Both the position numbers and the translations under genes were made by a program. Source: Bacillus sp. FJAT-22090 (lineage in GTDB: Bacteria > Bacillota > Bacilli > Bacillales_A > Planococcaceae). Taken from it: DNA of 64,000 nt. The stretch is taken from the NCBI RefSeq assembly GCF_007676755.1, contig NZ_VEBK01000008.1:119400-183399 (forward strand), read 5' to 3'. Under the pieces are notes generated by a model. The model saw only the letters and a list, made by a program, of their open reading frames with translations. It was not told the origin of the DNA and did not search any database. How positions within the stretch are numbered: position 1 is the first letter of the stretch; the number at the start of each line of letters is the position of its first letter. Below are positions 44,404 to 54,375 of this stretch, one piece after another.

Positions 44404-44433
44404 ACCACTTTTTCTGTGGCTCACCTTTTTAGG
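44395..44433 (+). terminator. Intrinsic terminator after the small membrane protein gene
   Basis: AAAAGGTGA-A-CCAC pairs with GTGG-C-TCACCTTTT (one mismatch), loop TTTTTCT, followed by T's. It overlaps the stop codon. Confidence 0.75.
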
Positions 44434-44446
44434 AGGGGGATATCCT

Positions 44447-44971
44447 TTGAAGCATATTTGTATAATTGGTGGTACAGGAATGTTGGCGGAAGTTACTAAG
44501 TGGTATGCAGACAATAACAGCATTGTGTCGGTCATCGCCCGAAACGAAGAAAAAATGAATAGAATGAAAAGTGCTTGTTCTCATCCTGAAAATATCAAAG
44601 AAATTTATGTCGATTATCGAGACTCAACCAAATTTTATCAATCACTTAAGCAAAATATAAAAGAATATGGTTCTTTAGTAGAAGCGGTTGTTTGGTTACA
44701 TGCAGATGGTTTAGAGGCATTGCCTATTTTATTTGATTTGATGGAAGGGAAAAGTAAGGTTTGGCAAGTGATTGGCAGCAAAGCAAATTCTGAACTATTG
44801 AGGAAACAGTACGGCACTACCAAAAGTATTAAATATAATCATATCCAATTAGGATGTATGAAAGATAATAATCAGCAAAGATGGTTAACAAATTTAGAAA
44901 TAGCTACAGGGGTTATACGTTCGATACAATCAGATTGTTCGTATAATTTGGTTGGAGAACTTTCTGGTTAA
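44447..44971 (+). CDS. Short Rossmann-fold (NAD(P)-binding) protein
   Basis: This 174-residue protein begins with a nucleotide-binding motif IIGGTGMLAEV (5-15), as in short-chain dehydrogenases, but is shorter and lacks a YxxxK active site. A similar small Rossmann protein without known substrate is common in Bacillales. The TTG start follows AGGAGGGGG. It may be an NAD(P)-binding regulator or a degenerate SDR. Confidence 0.65.
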   Translation: MKHICIIGGTGMLAEVTKWYADNNSIVSVIARNEEKMNRMKSACSHPENIKEIYVDYRDSTKFYQSLKQNIKEYGSLVEAVVWLHADGLEALPILFDLMEGKSKVWQVIGSKANSELLRKQYGTTKSIKYNHIQLGCMKDNNQQRWLTNLEIATGVIRSIQSDCSYNLVGELSG

Positions 44972-45017
44972 AAAGAGCATAACTTTTGAAGTCATGCTCA
45001 TTAGCAGATTGCAATAC

Positions 45018-46040
45018 TTATGGTTGAGTTAAGTCAATCGTATAGGATAAGTCATCTAATGTTTCTAACTCTTGAGCATATTCTCCCTCTACAGTGCTAA
45101 TAATCGTTGGAACAATGGTTAGCTTTTGATAAGATTTTTCCCTTGTAGGTATGAAGAAAGAGTAATCCATATTTAAACGCTTATTGATATACTCTCCTCC
45201 TTCCCCGTCCATTAGGACAATAGGCACGGAATCTCCGTTTTCATCAAAAATATTGTAAGTTAGTTGTTTATCTCGTAATGACATATAGTGTTCAACTGTT
45301 TCTTTCTGTTCGAATGATAAGATAATGGTAGACGGATAAAAAGTGATATGTTTATATAAAATAGATATTTCTTCATTTTGTCTTTCTTGTTGAATATCAA
45401 CGACAGTATGTTCGCCTTTTAAACTTATTGGAATCGATATCCATTTGTTGATATCGGATTTAATAGAGAAATTAAACTCCTCTGGTAACGGTTTTTGTGT
45501 TTTTAGCATGTATACACCAGCATAAAAACCATCAGATATTTGCTCCTCTTGAATATCAACTCGTAAATGTCTTCCCCACTCTTGATAGCGAATATCGTTA
45601 ATTTTATAAATCATACGATCCATAAGTTTGTGCACTTCCTTCTGGTTATTAGCTTCTACGACAAAGCTAATCGCTAATCGACTACCGTCAAACATTGTTT
45701 CCTCTATAAATAGTTTATGCCCCTCTATTTGTAACTCAAGTCCATGTTCTTCGGCAATTCCTTGTTTAACAGAAGTTTTAATCCCTTCATCAGTAACTTG
45801 TATCCATTCAAAAAGTGATCCAACTATTGGAATAGACTGAAGCGTTGCTGCCATTGCTGGTGAAAAAATGGAACCGACAAGAATGGATAGAAACAAAACG
45901 GCAGCGGCGACAATACCATTAATACGCCTTTTATATTTCTTTCTAGGTAACCGTTCAAAAGCCTTCTGAATACCTAGTTCAACAGTTTCAGGTAAATCTT
46001 CGTTTTGCTTTCCGATTAAAAACTCTTCCCACTTGTCCAT
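45018..46040 (-). CDS. Anti-sigma factor with DUF4179 domain
   Basis: This 340-residue protein has a cytoplasmic N-terminal region (1-42, with a KKYKRR stop-transfer signal), one membrane helix (about 43-66), and an extracellular DUF4179-type domain (about 67-340). It overlaps the end of the sigma factor gene by 25 bases, the usual sigma/anti-sigma coupling. The intracellular segment would hold the ECF sigma inactive until a signal reaches the outer domain. Confidence 0.82.
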   Translation of the reverse strand: MDKWEEFLIGKQNEDLPETVELGIQKAFERLPRKKYKRRINGIVAAAVLFLSILVGSIFSPAMAATLQSIPIVGSLFEWIQVTDEGIKTSVKQGIAEEHGLELQIEGHKLFIEETMFDGSRLAISFVVEANNQKEVHKLMDRMIYKINDIRYQEWGRHLRVDIQEEQISDGFYAGVYMLKTQKPLPEEFNFSIKSDINKWISIPISLKGEHTVVDIQQERQNEEISILYKHITFYPSTIILSFEQKETVEHYMSLRDKQLTYNIFDENGDSVPIVLMDGEGGEYINKRLNMDYSFFIPTREKSYQKLTIVPTIISTVEGEYAQELETLDDLSYTIDLTQP

Positions 46041-46558
46041 GAATGTGCCTCCGTTCCTTTTTCAGTTAAGTAATCTTTCATTTTTTGTCTCGCTCTATGC
46101 ATTTTACTTTTTACCGTGTTTTCAGGTAAGGTGAGTATTTCTGCTATTTCTTTGATGCTCAAGCCGACCGTGTAAAAAAGCATTAACAGTTGCCTATGCT
46201 CAATGGATAAGTGGTCCAACGCTTCTTCTATTTCAAGATTTTGTGAGATGGACTGGTTGTAAGAAGGCTCCAGAATTGAATCTATTGGAATAATGTTGTT
46301 GGACTTCCTTAATAATTGATAACATTCATTCATCACGATGCGTATCAACCAAGTTTTAAAATAAGATGGCTCCTTTAAGTGGTGGATGTTCAAAAAAGCT
46401 TTAATGATACTTTCTTGAATTGCATCCGCACAATCTTCATCATTTTTTAAAATTGTTTTAGCCATATAGTACATTGCTTGTTTATAATGAGTGATTAAAA
46501 GTTCAAAGGAGGCAGTATTACCTTTTTGTGCTTTTTTTATAAGTTTGAGTGTGTCCAA
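46016..46558 (-). CDS. ECF-type RNA polymerase sigma factor
   Basis: This 180-residue factor has region 2 (DEDCADAIQESIIKAFLNI and FKTWLIRIVMNECY) and region 4 (LSIKEIAEILTLPENTVKSK), the HTH that reads -35 elements. TTG 46558 follows AAAGGAG by ten bases; a longer frame to 46618 has no ribosome site. The anti-sigma gene overlaps its 3' end. The pair lies divergent from exoA. It probably responds to envelope stress, but the signal is not known. Confidence 0.85.
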   Translation of the reverse strand: MDTLKLIKKAQKGNTASFELLITHYKQAMYYMAKTILKNDEDCADAIQESIIKAFLNIHHLKEPSYFKTWLIRIVMNECYQLLRKSNNIIPIDSILEPSYNQSISQNLEIEEALDHLSIEHRQLLMLFYTVGLSIKEIAEILTLPENTVKSKMHRARQKMKDYLTEKGTEAHSWTSGKSF

Positions 46559-46723
46559 ATTTGTATGCTCCTTTCTGCACTTATCTCTTAGATGAAGAAA
46601 AGAGTTGGAAAGTTCCAAGTTGATTAAATTTTATTTCAGTGTAACAAATGTGATTCGATAACTATTTCATTTTAAAAGCATTATAATAGAAAAAGCACGG
46701 TCTTTTGATTGGGGGGTATACAT

Positions 46724-47476
46724 ATGAAATTAGTTTCTTGGAATGTAAATGGGCTGCGTGCCTGTGTCCAAAAAGGGTTTTTAGATTATTTTAATGAAGT
46801 AGATGCCGATATATTTTGCTTGCAGGAGACAAAATTGCAAGAAGGTCAAATTGATTTAGAATTAGAAGGATATAAACAATATTGGAATTATGCATTGAAA
46901 AAGGGGTACTCGGGAACTGCTGTGTTTACAAAAGTAGAACCACTTTCGGTTAAATATGGTGTTGGGGATTTAAATACGGAAGATGAAGGAAGGATTATTA
47001 CGCTGGAATTTGAAGATTTCTTTTTAGTGAACGTCTACACACCAAATGCAAAGCGTGATTTAACGAGACTTCCTTATCGACTAGATTGGGAAGATGAGAT
47101 GCGTGCTTATCTAAGAAAGTTGGATGAAGTAAAGCCAGTTATTATGTGCGGGGATTTAAATGTTGCGCATGCGGAAATAGATTTGAAAAACGCTAAATCT
47201 AATCGAGGAAACTCGGGGTTTACGGATGAAGAGAGAGCGAAGATGACCGATTTACTTGCAGAAGGATTCGTCGATACTTTCCGTTTCTTTTATCCAAAAC
47301 AAGAAGGTGCTTATTCGTGGTGGTCTTATATGAACAAAGTAAGGGAACGGAATATTGGATGGAGAATTGATTATTTTATCGCTTCCAAAAGTTTAGAACC
47401 ACGATTAAAAGATGCGGGAATACATGCGCACATTCTTGGAAGTGACCATTGTCCAATTGTTCTAGAACTGAATTAA
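46724..47476 (+). CDS. exoA: Exodeoxyribonuclease III
   Basis: This 250-residue AP endonuclease/exonuclease III of the endonuclease-exonuclease-phosphatase fold has the metal site LQETKLQ (about 32-38) and a YSGTAVFTK segment (about 69-77). It also has the catalytic GDLNVAHAEIDLKN (about 144-157) and the C-terminal SDHCPI (about 239-244). It repairs abasic sites. ATG 46724 follows GGGGGG. A TATAAT at 46682-46687 may be its -10, with a weak -35. Confidence 0.9.
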   Translation: MKLVSWNVNGLRACVQKGFLDYFNEVDADIFCLQETKLQEGQIDLELEGYKQYWNYALKKGYSGTAVFTKVEPLSVKYGVGDLNTEDEGRIITLEFEDFFLVNVYTPNAKRDLTRLPYRLDWEDEMRAYLRKLDEVKPVIMCGDLNVAHAEIDLKNAKSNRGNSGFTDEERAKMTDLLAEGFVDTFRFFYPKQEGAYSWWSYMNKVRERNIGWRIDYFIASKSLEPRLKDAGIHAHILGSDHCPIVLELN

Positions 47477-47546
47477 AGATACAATGCACTGATAAAATGA
47501 AGTACAATAATGGAAGACACAATCCCATATCAGGAGGTACGAATAA

Positions 47547-48827
47547 ATGAATGCTTTAGCTACTCAATTAAATGAAAAAATACAAAAAGAGAATCCTGTA
47601 ATTTTTGACATGTTATCTGATTTAGGAAAGAATTTGTATTATCCTAAAGGGATTTTAAGTCAAAGTGCAGAAGCTGGTAAAAAAGCACATCGTTTTAACG
47701 CAACAATCGGAATTGCGACAGAGAATGGAGAACCAATGCATTTTCGTCATATACAAGATAAATTAGGATACGCTCCAAAAGATATTTACCCGTATGCAGC
47801 TCCACAGGGAAAGGAATTATTACGCTCCCTTTGGAAAGAGAAACTATTAGCCGATAATCCTTCTATGCAAAATAAATCCATTGGCTTACCAATTGTAACT
47901 AGTGCATTAACGCATGGTTTAAGTATTGCAGCGGATCTATTTATGAATCCTGGGGATGTACTTATCACGCCAGAACAATATTGGGGTAACTACAATACCG
48001 TATTTCAAATTAGAAGAGGCGGTCGTGTAGAAACGTTCCCATTGTTCAATGAAAACAATGGTTTCCATGTTGATGCATTCCGCGAAACACTTGCAAAACA
48101 AAAAGAAAAAGCTATTGTGTTATTAAACTTCCCGAACAATCCAACTGGCTATACTCCTTCCATTTCAGAAGCAGAAGCTATTGTTCAAGTATTAAAAGAT
48201 GTTGCAGCTTCTGGAACTAAACTAATTGTGTTATTGGATGATGCCTATTTTGGTTTGTTCTATGAGGATTCTATCAAGGAATCATTGTTCGGATTATTAG
48301 CTGAAAGTCATCCGAATATTTTACCGGTAAAAATTGATGGTGCAACGAAGGAAAACTATGTATGGGGTCTACGTGTAGGATTTATCACGTATGCAGCAAC
48401 TCCAGACGTTCTAGAAGCACTGGAGCAAAAAACAAAAGGGATTATCCGAGGAACAATTTCGAGCGGGTCTCATATTTCGCAAACAATTCTTTTGGAATCT
48501 TTACAGTCAACCGAGTATTTAAAAGAAAAAGAAGAAAAGTTCCAAATTATGAAAGGCCGTGCAGTCAAAACAAAACAAGTACTTGCAAACAAAAAGTTTG
48601 CTCCTTATTGGACGTACTATCCGTTTAACTCTGGCTATTTTATGTGCTTAAAACTAAAAGATATAGATGCAGAAACACTTCGATTACACTTACTAGATCA
48701 ATACGGCGTCGGAGTTATAGCTAGCAATAAAACTGATATTCGCGTAGCGTTTTCATGTGTTGAGGAAGCAGATATTGAAGAGCTGTTTGAGTTAATATTA
48801 GAAGGATGTAAAGACCTAACTAAATAA
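47547..48827 (+). CDS. Class I/II pyridoxal-phosphate aminotransferase
   Basis: This 426-residue fold-type I aminotransferase has an NFPNNPTGYTPS segment (about 194-205), a substrate-PLP segment DDAYFGLFYEDS (about 230-241) and the PLP lysine in GATKENYVWGLRVGF (about 263-277). Substrate specificity is not evident; aromatic or aspartate-like substrates are possible. The ATG at 47547 follows AGGAGGTACG. It is a single gene with its own terminator. Confidence 0.85.
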   Translation: MNALATQLNEKIQKENPVIFDMLSDLGKNLYYPKGILSQSAEAGKKAHRFNATIGIATENGEPMHFRHIQDKLGYAPKDIYPYAAPQGKELLRSLWKEKLLADNPSMQNKSIGLPIVTSALTHGLSIAADLFMNPGDVLITPEQYWGNYNTVFQIRRGGRVETFPLFNENNGFHVDAFRETLAKQKEKAIVLLNFPNNPTGYTPSISEAEAIVQVLKDVAASGTKLIVLLDDAYFGLFYEDSIKESLFGLLAESHPNILPVKIDGATKENYVWGLRVGFITYAATPDVLEALEQKTKGIIRGTISSGSHISQTILLESLQSTEYLKEKEEKFQIMKGRAVKTKQVLANKKFAPYWTYYPFNSGYFMCLKLKDIDAETLRLHLLDQYGVGVIASNKTDIRVAFSCVEEADIEELFELILEGCKDLTK

Positions 48828-48840
48828 GAGTAAGCTAGTG

Positions 48841-48876
48841 AACTGTTCAAGAATTTAAACTCTTGGACAGTTTTTT
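48841..48876 (+). terminator. Intrinsic terminator after the aminotransferase gene
   Basis: The stem AACTGTTCAAGA/TCTTGGACAGTT (one T-G pair) with an 8-base loop is followed by T's. Confidence 0.8.
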
Positions 48877-48968
48877 GTATTGTCTAATAATTTGGAAGCG
48901 GCAACATTTATTTTGAATCCGAAACATAAACTAATGAATAAGATTTTACTAGTTTAAGGAGGGTCAGG

Positions 48969-51140
48969 ATGAGAGATGAAAGTATTTCAGTATGGGCAAA
49001 AATTTTTATCGGTGCCATTATTTGTTTCGTAGCACTATTTGTTCTCTATCTGATGGCAGACAAAGAACAGGTGGAAGAGGTGGAATACGCTACTATAAAG
49101 GTAAAAGAAGAGCCGGTGATTGAGACAAAGATTGAGGAAAAAGTTGCACCAAGTCCATCTAATCCAAATGAAAAGGTAGAATATGCATCGACAGAATGGG
49201 CGATTCATGGGGGTGATTATTACAATAGACGATACTCGATGCTAAACCAAATTACAACAGAAAATATAGGGGATTTAAAACCTACTTGGGTAAGTAGTCT
49301 AGGATCCGGTGCGGAGGCAAAATATTCCGGAGAGGCGACTCCAATTGTAGTGGATGGCGTAATGTTTATTACTACTGGCGCAAATGACGTATTTGCTTTG
49401 GACGCTAAAACGGGAGAACAAATTTGGGCATATTCTCCGGATATCCCGCAAGAAATGGACACAGTATGTTGTGGCTGGACATCACGTGGTGTTGCGGTTG
49501 GAGATGGCAAAGTATATGCGGGATTATTAGATGCTCGTTTAATCGCATTAGATCAAAAAACTGGAGAATTATTATGGGAAACAAAAGTAGCAGAATGGGA
49601 AGAAGGCTATACAGTAACCAGCGCCCCGCTTTATTATAATGGTAAAGTTTACACAGGCGTTTCTGGAGGAGAGTATGGAATACGCGGGCGCGTAATGGCG
49701 TATGATTCTGATTTAGGTTATGAAGTATGGCGTTTCTATACAATTCCGGGACCTGGCGATATGGATGGTGATACTTGGCCGACAGATAATAATGCTTGGA
49801 TAACTGGAGGGGGACCGGTTTGGAATACACCTGCAGTCGATCCAGAACTAGGATATATCTATTTTGCAACAGGAAATACTGCACCTGACTTAGACGGCAG
49901 CAATCGCGAAGGGGACAATTTATATGCTAACTCGGTCGTCGCTGTAAATGCGGAAAACGGGGATTACGTATGGCATTTCCAAGAAGTACATCATGATATA
50001 TGGGATATGGACCCCGCCAACCCAGTTATTCTATATGATGTAGAAATGGATGGAGTAATGCGTAAAGGTCTGGGGCAAGCAGGAAAAACAGGATGGGTCT
50101 ATTTCTTAGACCGAACGGATGGAACTCCACTTGTTGGAATAGAAGAGAAACCAGTACCGCAATTAGCAGAACAAAAAACAGCTGCAACTCAACCATTTCC
50201 AATTGGGGATTCGTTTGTACCGCAAGGTGTATTTCAAGAGGATGTAGATCGTGATTTGGGAGATACGTTTGAAGGGAAAATAGGAGATATCTATACACCT
50301 TTTTGGGAGGAGCCAATTACCCTAAAACCAGGTCCTAGTGGTGGTGCAAACTGGCCACCATCTGCTTATAATCCGGAGACCGAATATTTCTACGTATTAG
50401 GTAATGATACGTACTTCTCGTTTGCAAGGCAGGAAGATGAAGCATTTGAAGAAGGGTCGATGTATATTGGTAGCATTATGCAACCTGTTTCAAATGCGCC
50501 ACAACGAGGGACAGTTACCGCAATTGATGTGAAAACAAATAAAATAGCGTGGCAAGTAGATTGGGATGCTCAAGCCTACAGTGGGGTCTTAACGACTGCA
50601 GGAAATCTAGTTTTTGTAGGACATAATGATGGTCGTCTAATTGCATTCGACGCAAAAACGGGAGAGGAACTATGGGAATATCAAATGGATGCAGGTGCAA
50701 ACGCTCCATCTATTACCTATGAGATTGACGGCGAACAATATCTTGCAATCTATGCTGCTGGTAATGCACTGGCAGGCTCAAAACATGGTGACAAAGTGTA
50801 TACATTTAAATTAGGAGGAGATTTACCAGAAGGTAAGGTGATTGATGCCTCTATCTCATCTGACGAAAAAGTTACAACTACCTCTGAAACGGTAAGCTTA
50901 AACGCTGGACTGGAACTCTATACAAACAGTTGTATTGCCTGCCATGGCAATCAAGGGGCAAATGGACATAATGGACCAAATTTACAAAATAGTAAAATAG
51001 CTGAAAGTAAAGAAGCTGTAATCGACCGCATAACTAATGGTAAAAATGCGATGCCGTCCTTTAAAGATACTCTGACTCCAGAGGAAATGGAAGCAGTTGC
51101 AGATTACATTGTTACGGTTGTTTCTCCATTAGGTGAATGA
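48969..51140 (+). CDS. PQQ-dependent quinohemoprotein alcohol dehydrogenase-like, membrane-anchored
   Basis: This 723-residue protein has one N-terminal membrane anchor (about 10-30), a Glu/Val-rich linker and an eight-bladed PQQ beta-propeller (about 70-625). The vicinal Cys-Cys that caps PQQ is in DTVCCGW (about 162-168), and blades carry Ala/Gly-Trp motifs such as TGELLWETKV and TGEELWEYQM. A C-terminal cytochrome c domain contains CIACH (about 656-660) and the Met ligand region NAMPSF. Such quinohemoproteins oxidise alcohols or sugars on the outer face and pass electrons to a chain. No PQQ synthesis genes are nearby. The gene is single with an AAGGAGGGTCAGG ribosome site. Confidence 0.83.
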   Translation: MRDESISVWAKIFIGAIICFVALFVLYLMADKEQVEEVEYATIKVKEEPVIETKIEEKVAPSPSNPNEKVEYASTEWAIHGGDYYNRRYSMLNQITTENIGDLKPTWVSSLGSGAEAKYSGEATPIVVDGVMFITTGANDVFALDAKTGEQIWAYSPDIPQEMDTVCCGWTSRGVAVGDGKVYAGLLDARLIALDQKTGELLWETKVAEWEEGYTVTSAPLYYNGKVYTGVSGGEYGIRGRVMAYDSDLGYEVWRFYTIPGPGDMDGDTWPTDNNAWITGGGPVWNTPAVDPELGYIYFATGNTAPDLDGSNREGDNLYANSVVAVNAENGDYVWHFQEVHHDIWDMDPANPVILYDVEMDGVMRKGLGQAGKTGWVYFLDRTDGTPLVGIEEKPVPQLAEQKTAATQPFPIGDSFVPQGVFQEDVDRDLGDTFEGKIGDIYTPFWEEPITLKPGPSGGANWPPSAYNPETEYFYVLGNDTYFSFARQEDEAFEEGSMYIGSIMQPVSNAPQRGTVTAIDVKTNKIAWQVDWDAQAYSGVLTTAGNLVFVGHNDGRLIAFDAKTGEELWEYQMDAGANAPSITYEIDGEQYLAIYAAGNALAGSKHGDKVYTFKLGGDLPEGKVIDASISSDEKVTTTSETVSLNAGLELYTNSCIACHGNQGANGHNGPNLQNSKIAESKEAVIDRITNGKNAMPSFKDTLTPEEMEAVADYIVTVVSPLGE

Positions 51141-51152
51141 TAAATTAAGTGA

Positions 51153-51192
51153 AAAGAAACCAGCCATCATTTGAGATAGCTGGTTTCTTTAT
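51153..51192 (+). terminator. Intrinsic terminator after the PQQ dehydrogenase gene
   Basis: AAGAAACCAGC pairs with GCTGGTTTCTT around a 13-base loop, followed by TATAAT. The U-tract is short. Confidence 0.7.
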
Positions 51193-51245
51193 AATGATTG
51201 AGAAGTTATCAATATGCGATGAAATATAATATTGATAGAAAGTTT

Positions 51246-51816
51246 AGGGATAATGTGACTTAAATTAGTTGCCCCTGCTCCGAGTAAAGGTTGCTGTTAT
51301 GCTAGCATAAAAAGGAGCTATCTGAGCATAACGAGTCAGCGTCCAAGCATAAAGTTCCGTCCATTCATAATGTTGCGCATATGGTCTATAAAGTTGTGAG
51401 TAACGACTGAAATGTTGTGCAAATTTTAATGGACGATCTAATCCATGTAAATTAAGCGGAGACTTCAAGTAAAGTGCATGGCAATCAGTGTCCGCTAGCC
51501 TTTGCATGGAGAATTGGTTGCGCTCGTTGCCAATTTGGTTGCTTTCACGCTCATACTGGTTGCGTTTCCTGTTGAATTGGTTGCTTTCAAGTCGCAATTG
51601 GTCTCGCTAAGCCATTTCCTCACTTTTAATGGCTAATAAATACAGATAAAAGCGTATATTTGGATGGATTGAAGCTGAAGGACGGTGACTCCAACGGGAT
51701 CAAGTGAGTAAGAGGAGACTTTACAACGAACGCGTAAGCAGACGGTGAAGGCTAATCACTCACCACACGGAATGCGTCCTCCCTACAGTGGAAACTCCCT
51801 TACGACAGACTATCCT
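51246..51816 (-). mobile_element. Dispersed MITE-like element, copy 3 (about 571 bp, inverted)
   Basis: This is the longest copy, on the minus strand relative to copies 1 and 2. The ends are AGGGATAATGTGAC (51246-51259) and GACAGACTATCCT (51804-51816), imperfect inverses. It holds 21-bp repeats at 51502-51606, a complete GC-rich module near 51690-51800, and the invariant GGCTAATAAATACAGATAAA. The heptad frame is open here for 110 residues after a TTG, but without a ribosome site. It lies between the PQQ dehydrogenase and pncB. Confidence 0.7.
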
Positions 51817-51913
51817 TATTGAATGAAGAGAGCTAATGATTAATTAACCAAGAAAAAGGGTAAATAGTGTATACTAGGTTCAATAGTTATTAGTTATGGA
51901 GAAGGGGATCATT

Positions 51914-53395
51914 ATGAACAAAAATTATCCAGATGACGGATTAGCTTTACATACTGATTTATATCAAATAAATATGGCGGAATCGTATTGGGCCGATAAT
52001 ATGCATGAACGCAAAGCGGTATTTGAATTGTTTTTTAGAAAACTACCATTTGGGAATGGTTATGCGATTTTTGCTGGATTAGAAAGATGCCTTGACTATT
52101 TGCGAGATTTTCATTTTACAGAAAGTGATTTGAATTACTTGCAAAATGAGCTTGGATATCGAGAAGATTTTATCGAGTATTTGCGAACCGTTCGTTTTAC
52201 TGGAGACGTCTACTCAATGGTAGAGGGAGAGTTAGTATTCCCGAATGAGCCAATTATACGTATTGAATCTACTTTAGCAGAAGCTCAATTAGTGGAGACA
52301 GCATTGCTTAATATTGTGAACTATCAAACGCTAATTGCTACGAAAGGGTCACGTATTAAGCAGGTAGTGAAGGACGAAATTGCAATGGAATTCGGGTCTA
52401 GACGTGCGCAAGAAATGGATGCGGCTATTTGGGGAACCCGCGCTGCATATATAGGTGGAATTGAATCTTCTAGTAATGTTCGTGCTGGAAAATTGTTCGG
52501 AATTCCTGTATCTGGAACGCATGCCCATTCTTTAGTTCAAGCATATAAAGATGAATATGAGGCATTCCATTCATATGCTAGACGGCACAAAGACTGTGTT
52601 TTTTTAGTGGATACATATAATACGTTAAAGACGGGTGTTCCTACAGCTATAAAAGTAGCAAAAGAGCTTGGAGACAAGATTAATTTTATAGGAATACGAT
52701 TAGACTCAGGAGATATTTCTTTCCTTTCGAAAGAAGCTAGAAAAATGTTAGATGCCGCAGGGTTTACGGATACTAAAATAATCGTTTCCAATGATTTAGA
52801 TGAATATACGATTTTAAATTTAAAAGCGCAAGGTGCTAAAGTGGATAGTTGGGGAATTGGTACGAAGCTTATCACGGCATATGATCAGCCTGCCCTTGGA
52901 GCGGTATATAAAATAGTTTCTATTGAAGATGAGTCCGGAGTAATGCAAGATACGATTAAAATTTCTTCGACAACGGAAAAAGTAACGACTCCAGGTCAAA
53001 AGAAACTGTACCGTATTATCGATAAAGAAAATGGTAAAGCAGAAGGCGATTATATTACGATGTATGATGAGGACCCAACGCATGAAGAGCGATTGAAAAT
53101 GTTCCATCCCGTACACACCTTTGTATCGAAATTTGTTACAAATTTTGAAGCAAAAGACTTACATGTAAAAGTAATTGAGGGTGGAAAAGTTCTGTACCAA
53201 ATCCCAAGTCTACAAGAGGTACGTCAATATGCACATGATAATTTAGACTTGCTTTGGGACGAATATAAACGTTCATTAAACCCTGAAGAATATCCAGTCG
53301 ATCTTAGTCAAAAATGTTGGGACAATAAAATGCGCAACATTCAAGAAATAAAAGAAATGGAACACAATCTTATTGCGCAAAATGGAGGTCTGTAA
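51914..53395 (+). CDS. pncB: Nicotinate phosphoribosyltransferase
   Basis: This 493-residue enzyme converts nicotinate and PRPP to nicotinate mononucleotide in the NAD salvage pathway. Family blocks are [15 protein letters not shown] near the start, the [14 protein letters not shown] segment (about 137-150), [13 protein letters not shown] (about 159-171) and [14 protein letters not shown] (about 258-271). ATG 51914 follows AAGGGGAT; ATG 51896 is less likely. It lies two bases before nadE, forming a salvage pair. Confidence 0.92.
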   Translation: MNKNYPDDGLALHTDLYQINMAESYWADNMHERKAVFELFFRKLPFGNGYAIFAGLERCLDYLRDFHFTESDLNYLQNELGYREDFIEYLRTVRFTGDVYSMVEGELVFPNEPIIRIESTLAEAQLVETALLNIVNYQTLIATKGSRIKQVVKDEIAMEFGSRRAQEMDAAIWGTRAAYIGGIESSSNVRAGKLFGIPVSGTHAHSLVQAYKDEYEAFHSYARRHKDCVFLVDTYNTLKTGVPTAIKVAKELGDKINFIGIRLDSGDISFLSKEARKMLDAAGFTDTKIIVSNDLDEYTILNLKAQGAKVDSWGIGTKLITAYDQPALGAVYKIVSIEDESGVMQDTIKISSTTEKVTTPGQKKLYRIIDKENGKAEGDYITMYDEDPTHEERLKMFHPVHTFVSKFVTNFEAKDLHVKVIEGGKVLYQIPSLQEVRQYAHDNLDLLWDEYKRSLNPEEYPVDLSQKCWDNKMRNIQEIKEMEHNLIAQNGGL

Positions 53396-53397
53396 TC

Positions 53398-54225
53398 ATG
53401 ACTACAATGCAACAAGAGATTATCGAAGCGTTAAGAGTGAAACCGATTATTGATGTGGAAAAGGAAATTCGTTTAAGTATTGATTTTATGAAAGCTTACT
53501 TGAAGAAGCATTCCTTTTTAAAGAGCATGGTATTAGGAATATCAGGAGGACAAGATTCTACGCTTGTGGGAAAACTTGCCCAGCTTGCCGTAAACGAGTT
53601 GAATGAGGAAGCAGGCGAAGAGAGATATGCTTTTATCGCCGTGAGTTTGCCATATGGAATCCAATTCGATGAGCAGGAGCGTCAAGATGCCCTAGATTTT
53701 ATACAACCATCTAAATGTGTGACGATCAACATTAAAGAATCAGTCGACGCAAGTGCTAAGGCGCTTGCAGATGCTGGTATTACGTTATCAGATTTTGCAA
53801 AAGGCAATGAGAAAGCAAGAGAGCGTATGAAAGCACAATATTCCATTGCGGCCATGTATTATGGAGTCGTTCTTGGAACCGATCATGCGGCAGAAGCAGT
53901 AACAGGGTTTTATACGAAATACGGAGATGGTGGAGTGGATTTAACCCCTATTTTCCGTCTAAATAAAAGACAAGGGAGACAACTACTTAAGCAGCTAGGA
54001 TGTCCTCCACATTTATATTTGAAGGTGCCGACTGCCGATTTAGAAGAAAATCGCCCAGCACTTCCTGACGAAGTAGCACTAGGTGTGACGTATAATGAGA
54101 TTGACGATTATCTAGAAGGAAAAACTGTATCGCAGGAAGCGCAAGAAAAAATTGAAGGATTTTATGCTCGTTCTTTGCATAAAAGACATATGCCGATTAA
54201 TGTGTTCGATAATTTTTGGAAATAA
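53398..54225 (+). CDS. nadE: Ammonia-dependent NAD synthetase
   Basis: This 275-residue enzyme amidates nicotinate adenine dinucleotide to NAD with ammonia and ATP. The PP-loop [12 protein letters not shown] (about 50-61) and the catalytic segments [20 protein letters not shown] (about 161-180) are intact. The length without a glutaminase domain shows the ammonia-dependent type. The ATG has GGAGG upstream. It forms an operon with pncB. Confidence 0.94.
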   Translation: MTTMQQEIIEALRVKPIIDVEKEIRLSIDFMKAYLKKHSFLKSMVLGISGGQDSTLVGKLAQLAVNELNEEAGEERYAFIAVSLPYGIQFDEQERQDALDFIQPSKCVTINIKESVDASAKALADAGITLSDFAKGNEKARERMKAQYSIAAMYYGVVLGTDHAAEAVTGFYTKYGDGGVDLTPIFRLNKRQGRQLLKQLGCPPHLYLKVPTADLEENRPALPDEVALGVTYNEIDDYLEGKTVSQEAQEKIEGFYARSLHKRHMPINVFDNFWK

Positions 54226-54226
54226 T

Positions 54227-54263
54227 AAAAGCCGAACTGTCTCAAAGAGATGGTTCGGCTTTT
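54227..54263 (+). terminator. Intrinsic terminator after nadE
   Basis: The perfect 11-bp stem AAAAGCCGAAC/GTTCGGCTTTT with a 15-base loop has a short T-tract. Confidence 0.8.
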
Positions 54264-54285
54264 ATGTGGATTGCACAATCTCTAT

Positions 54286-54314
54286 TTGTTTTTAATGCAT
54301 ATTTTCGTTATGCT
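54286..54314 (+). promoter_or_regulatory. Possible sigma-A promoter of the MoxR operon
   Basis: TTGTTT (54286-54291) and TATGCT (54309-54314) are 17 bases apart, 62 bases before the MoxR start. Confidence 0.4.
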
Positions 54315-54375
54315 TAATACGTATTGTAGAAATTTTCAGGCTACTCGTTTTAACAAGAGTAAAGGGGGAACGTGA

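Noticed and set aside
51265..51597. 110-codon minus-strand reading frame in element copy 3 as a gene
   Set aside because: There is no ribosome site, the TTG start is weak, copies 1 and 2 lack an equivalent start, and each has a TAG just before the heptads. Treated as part of the repeat.
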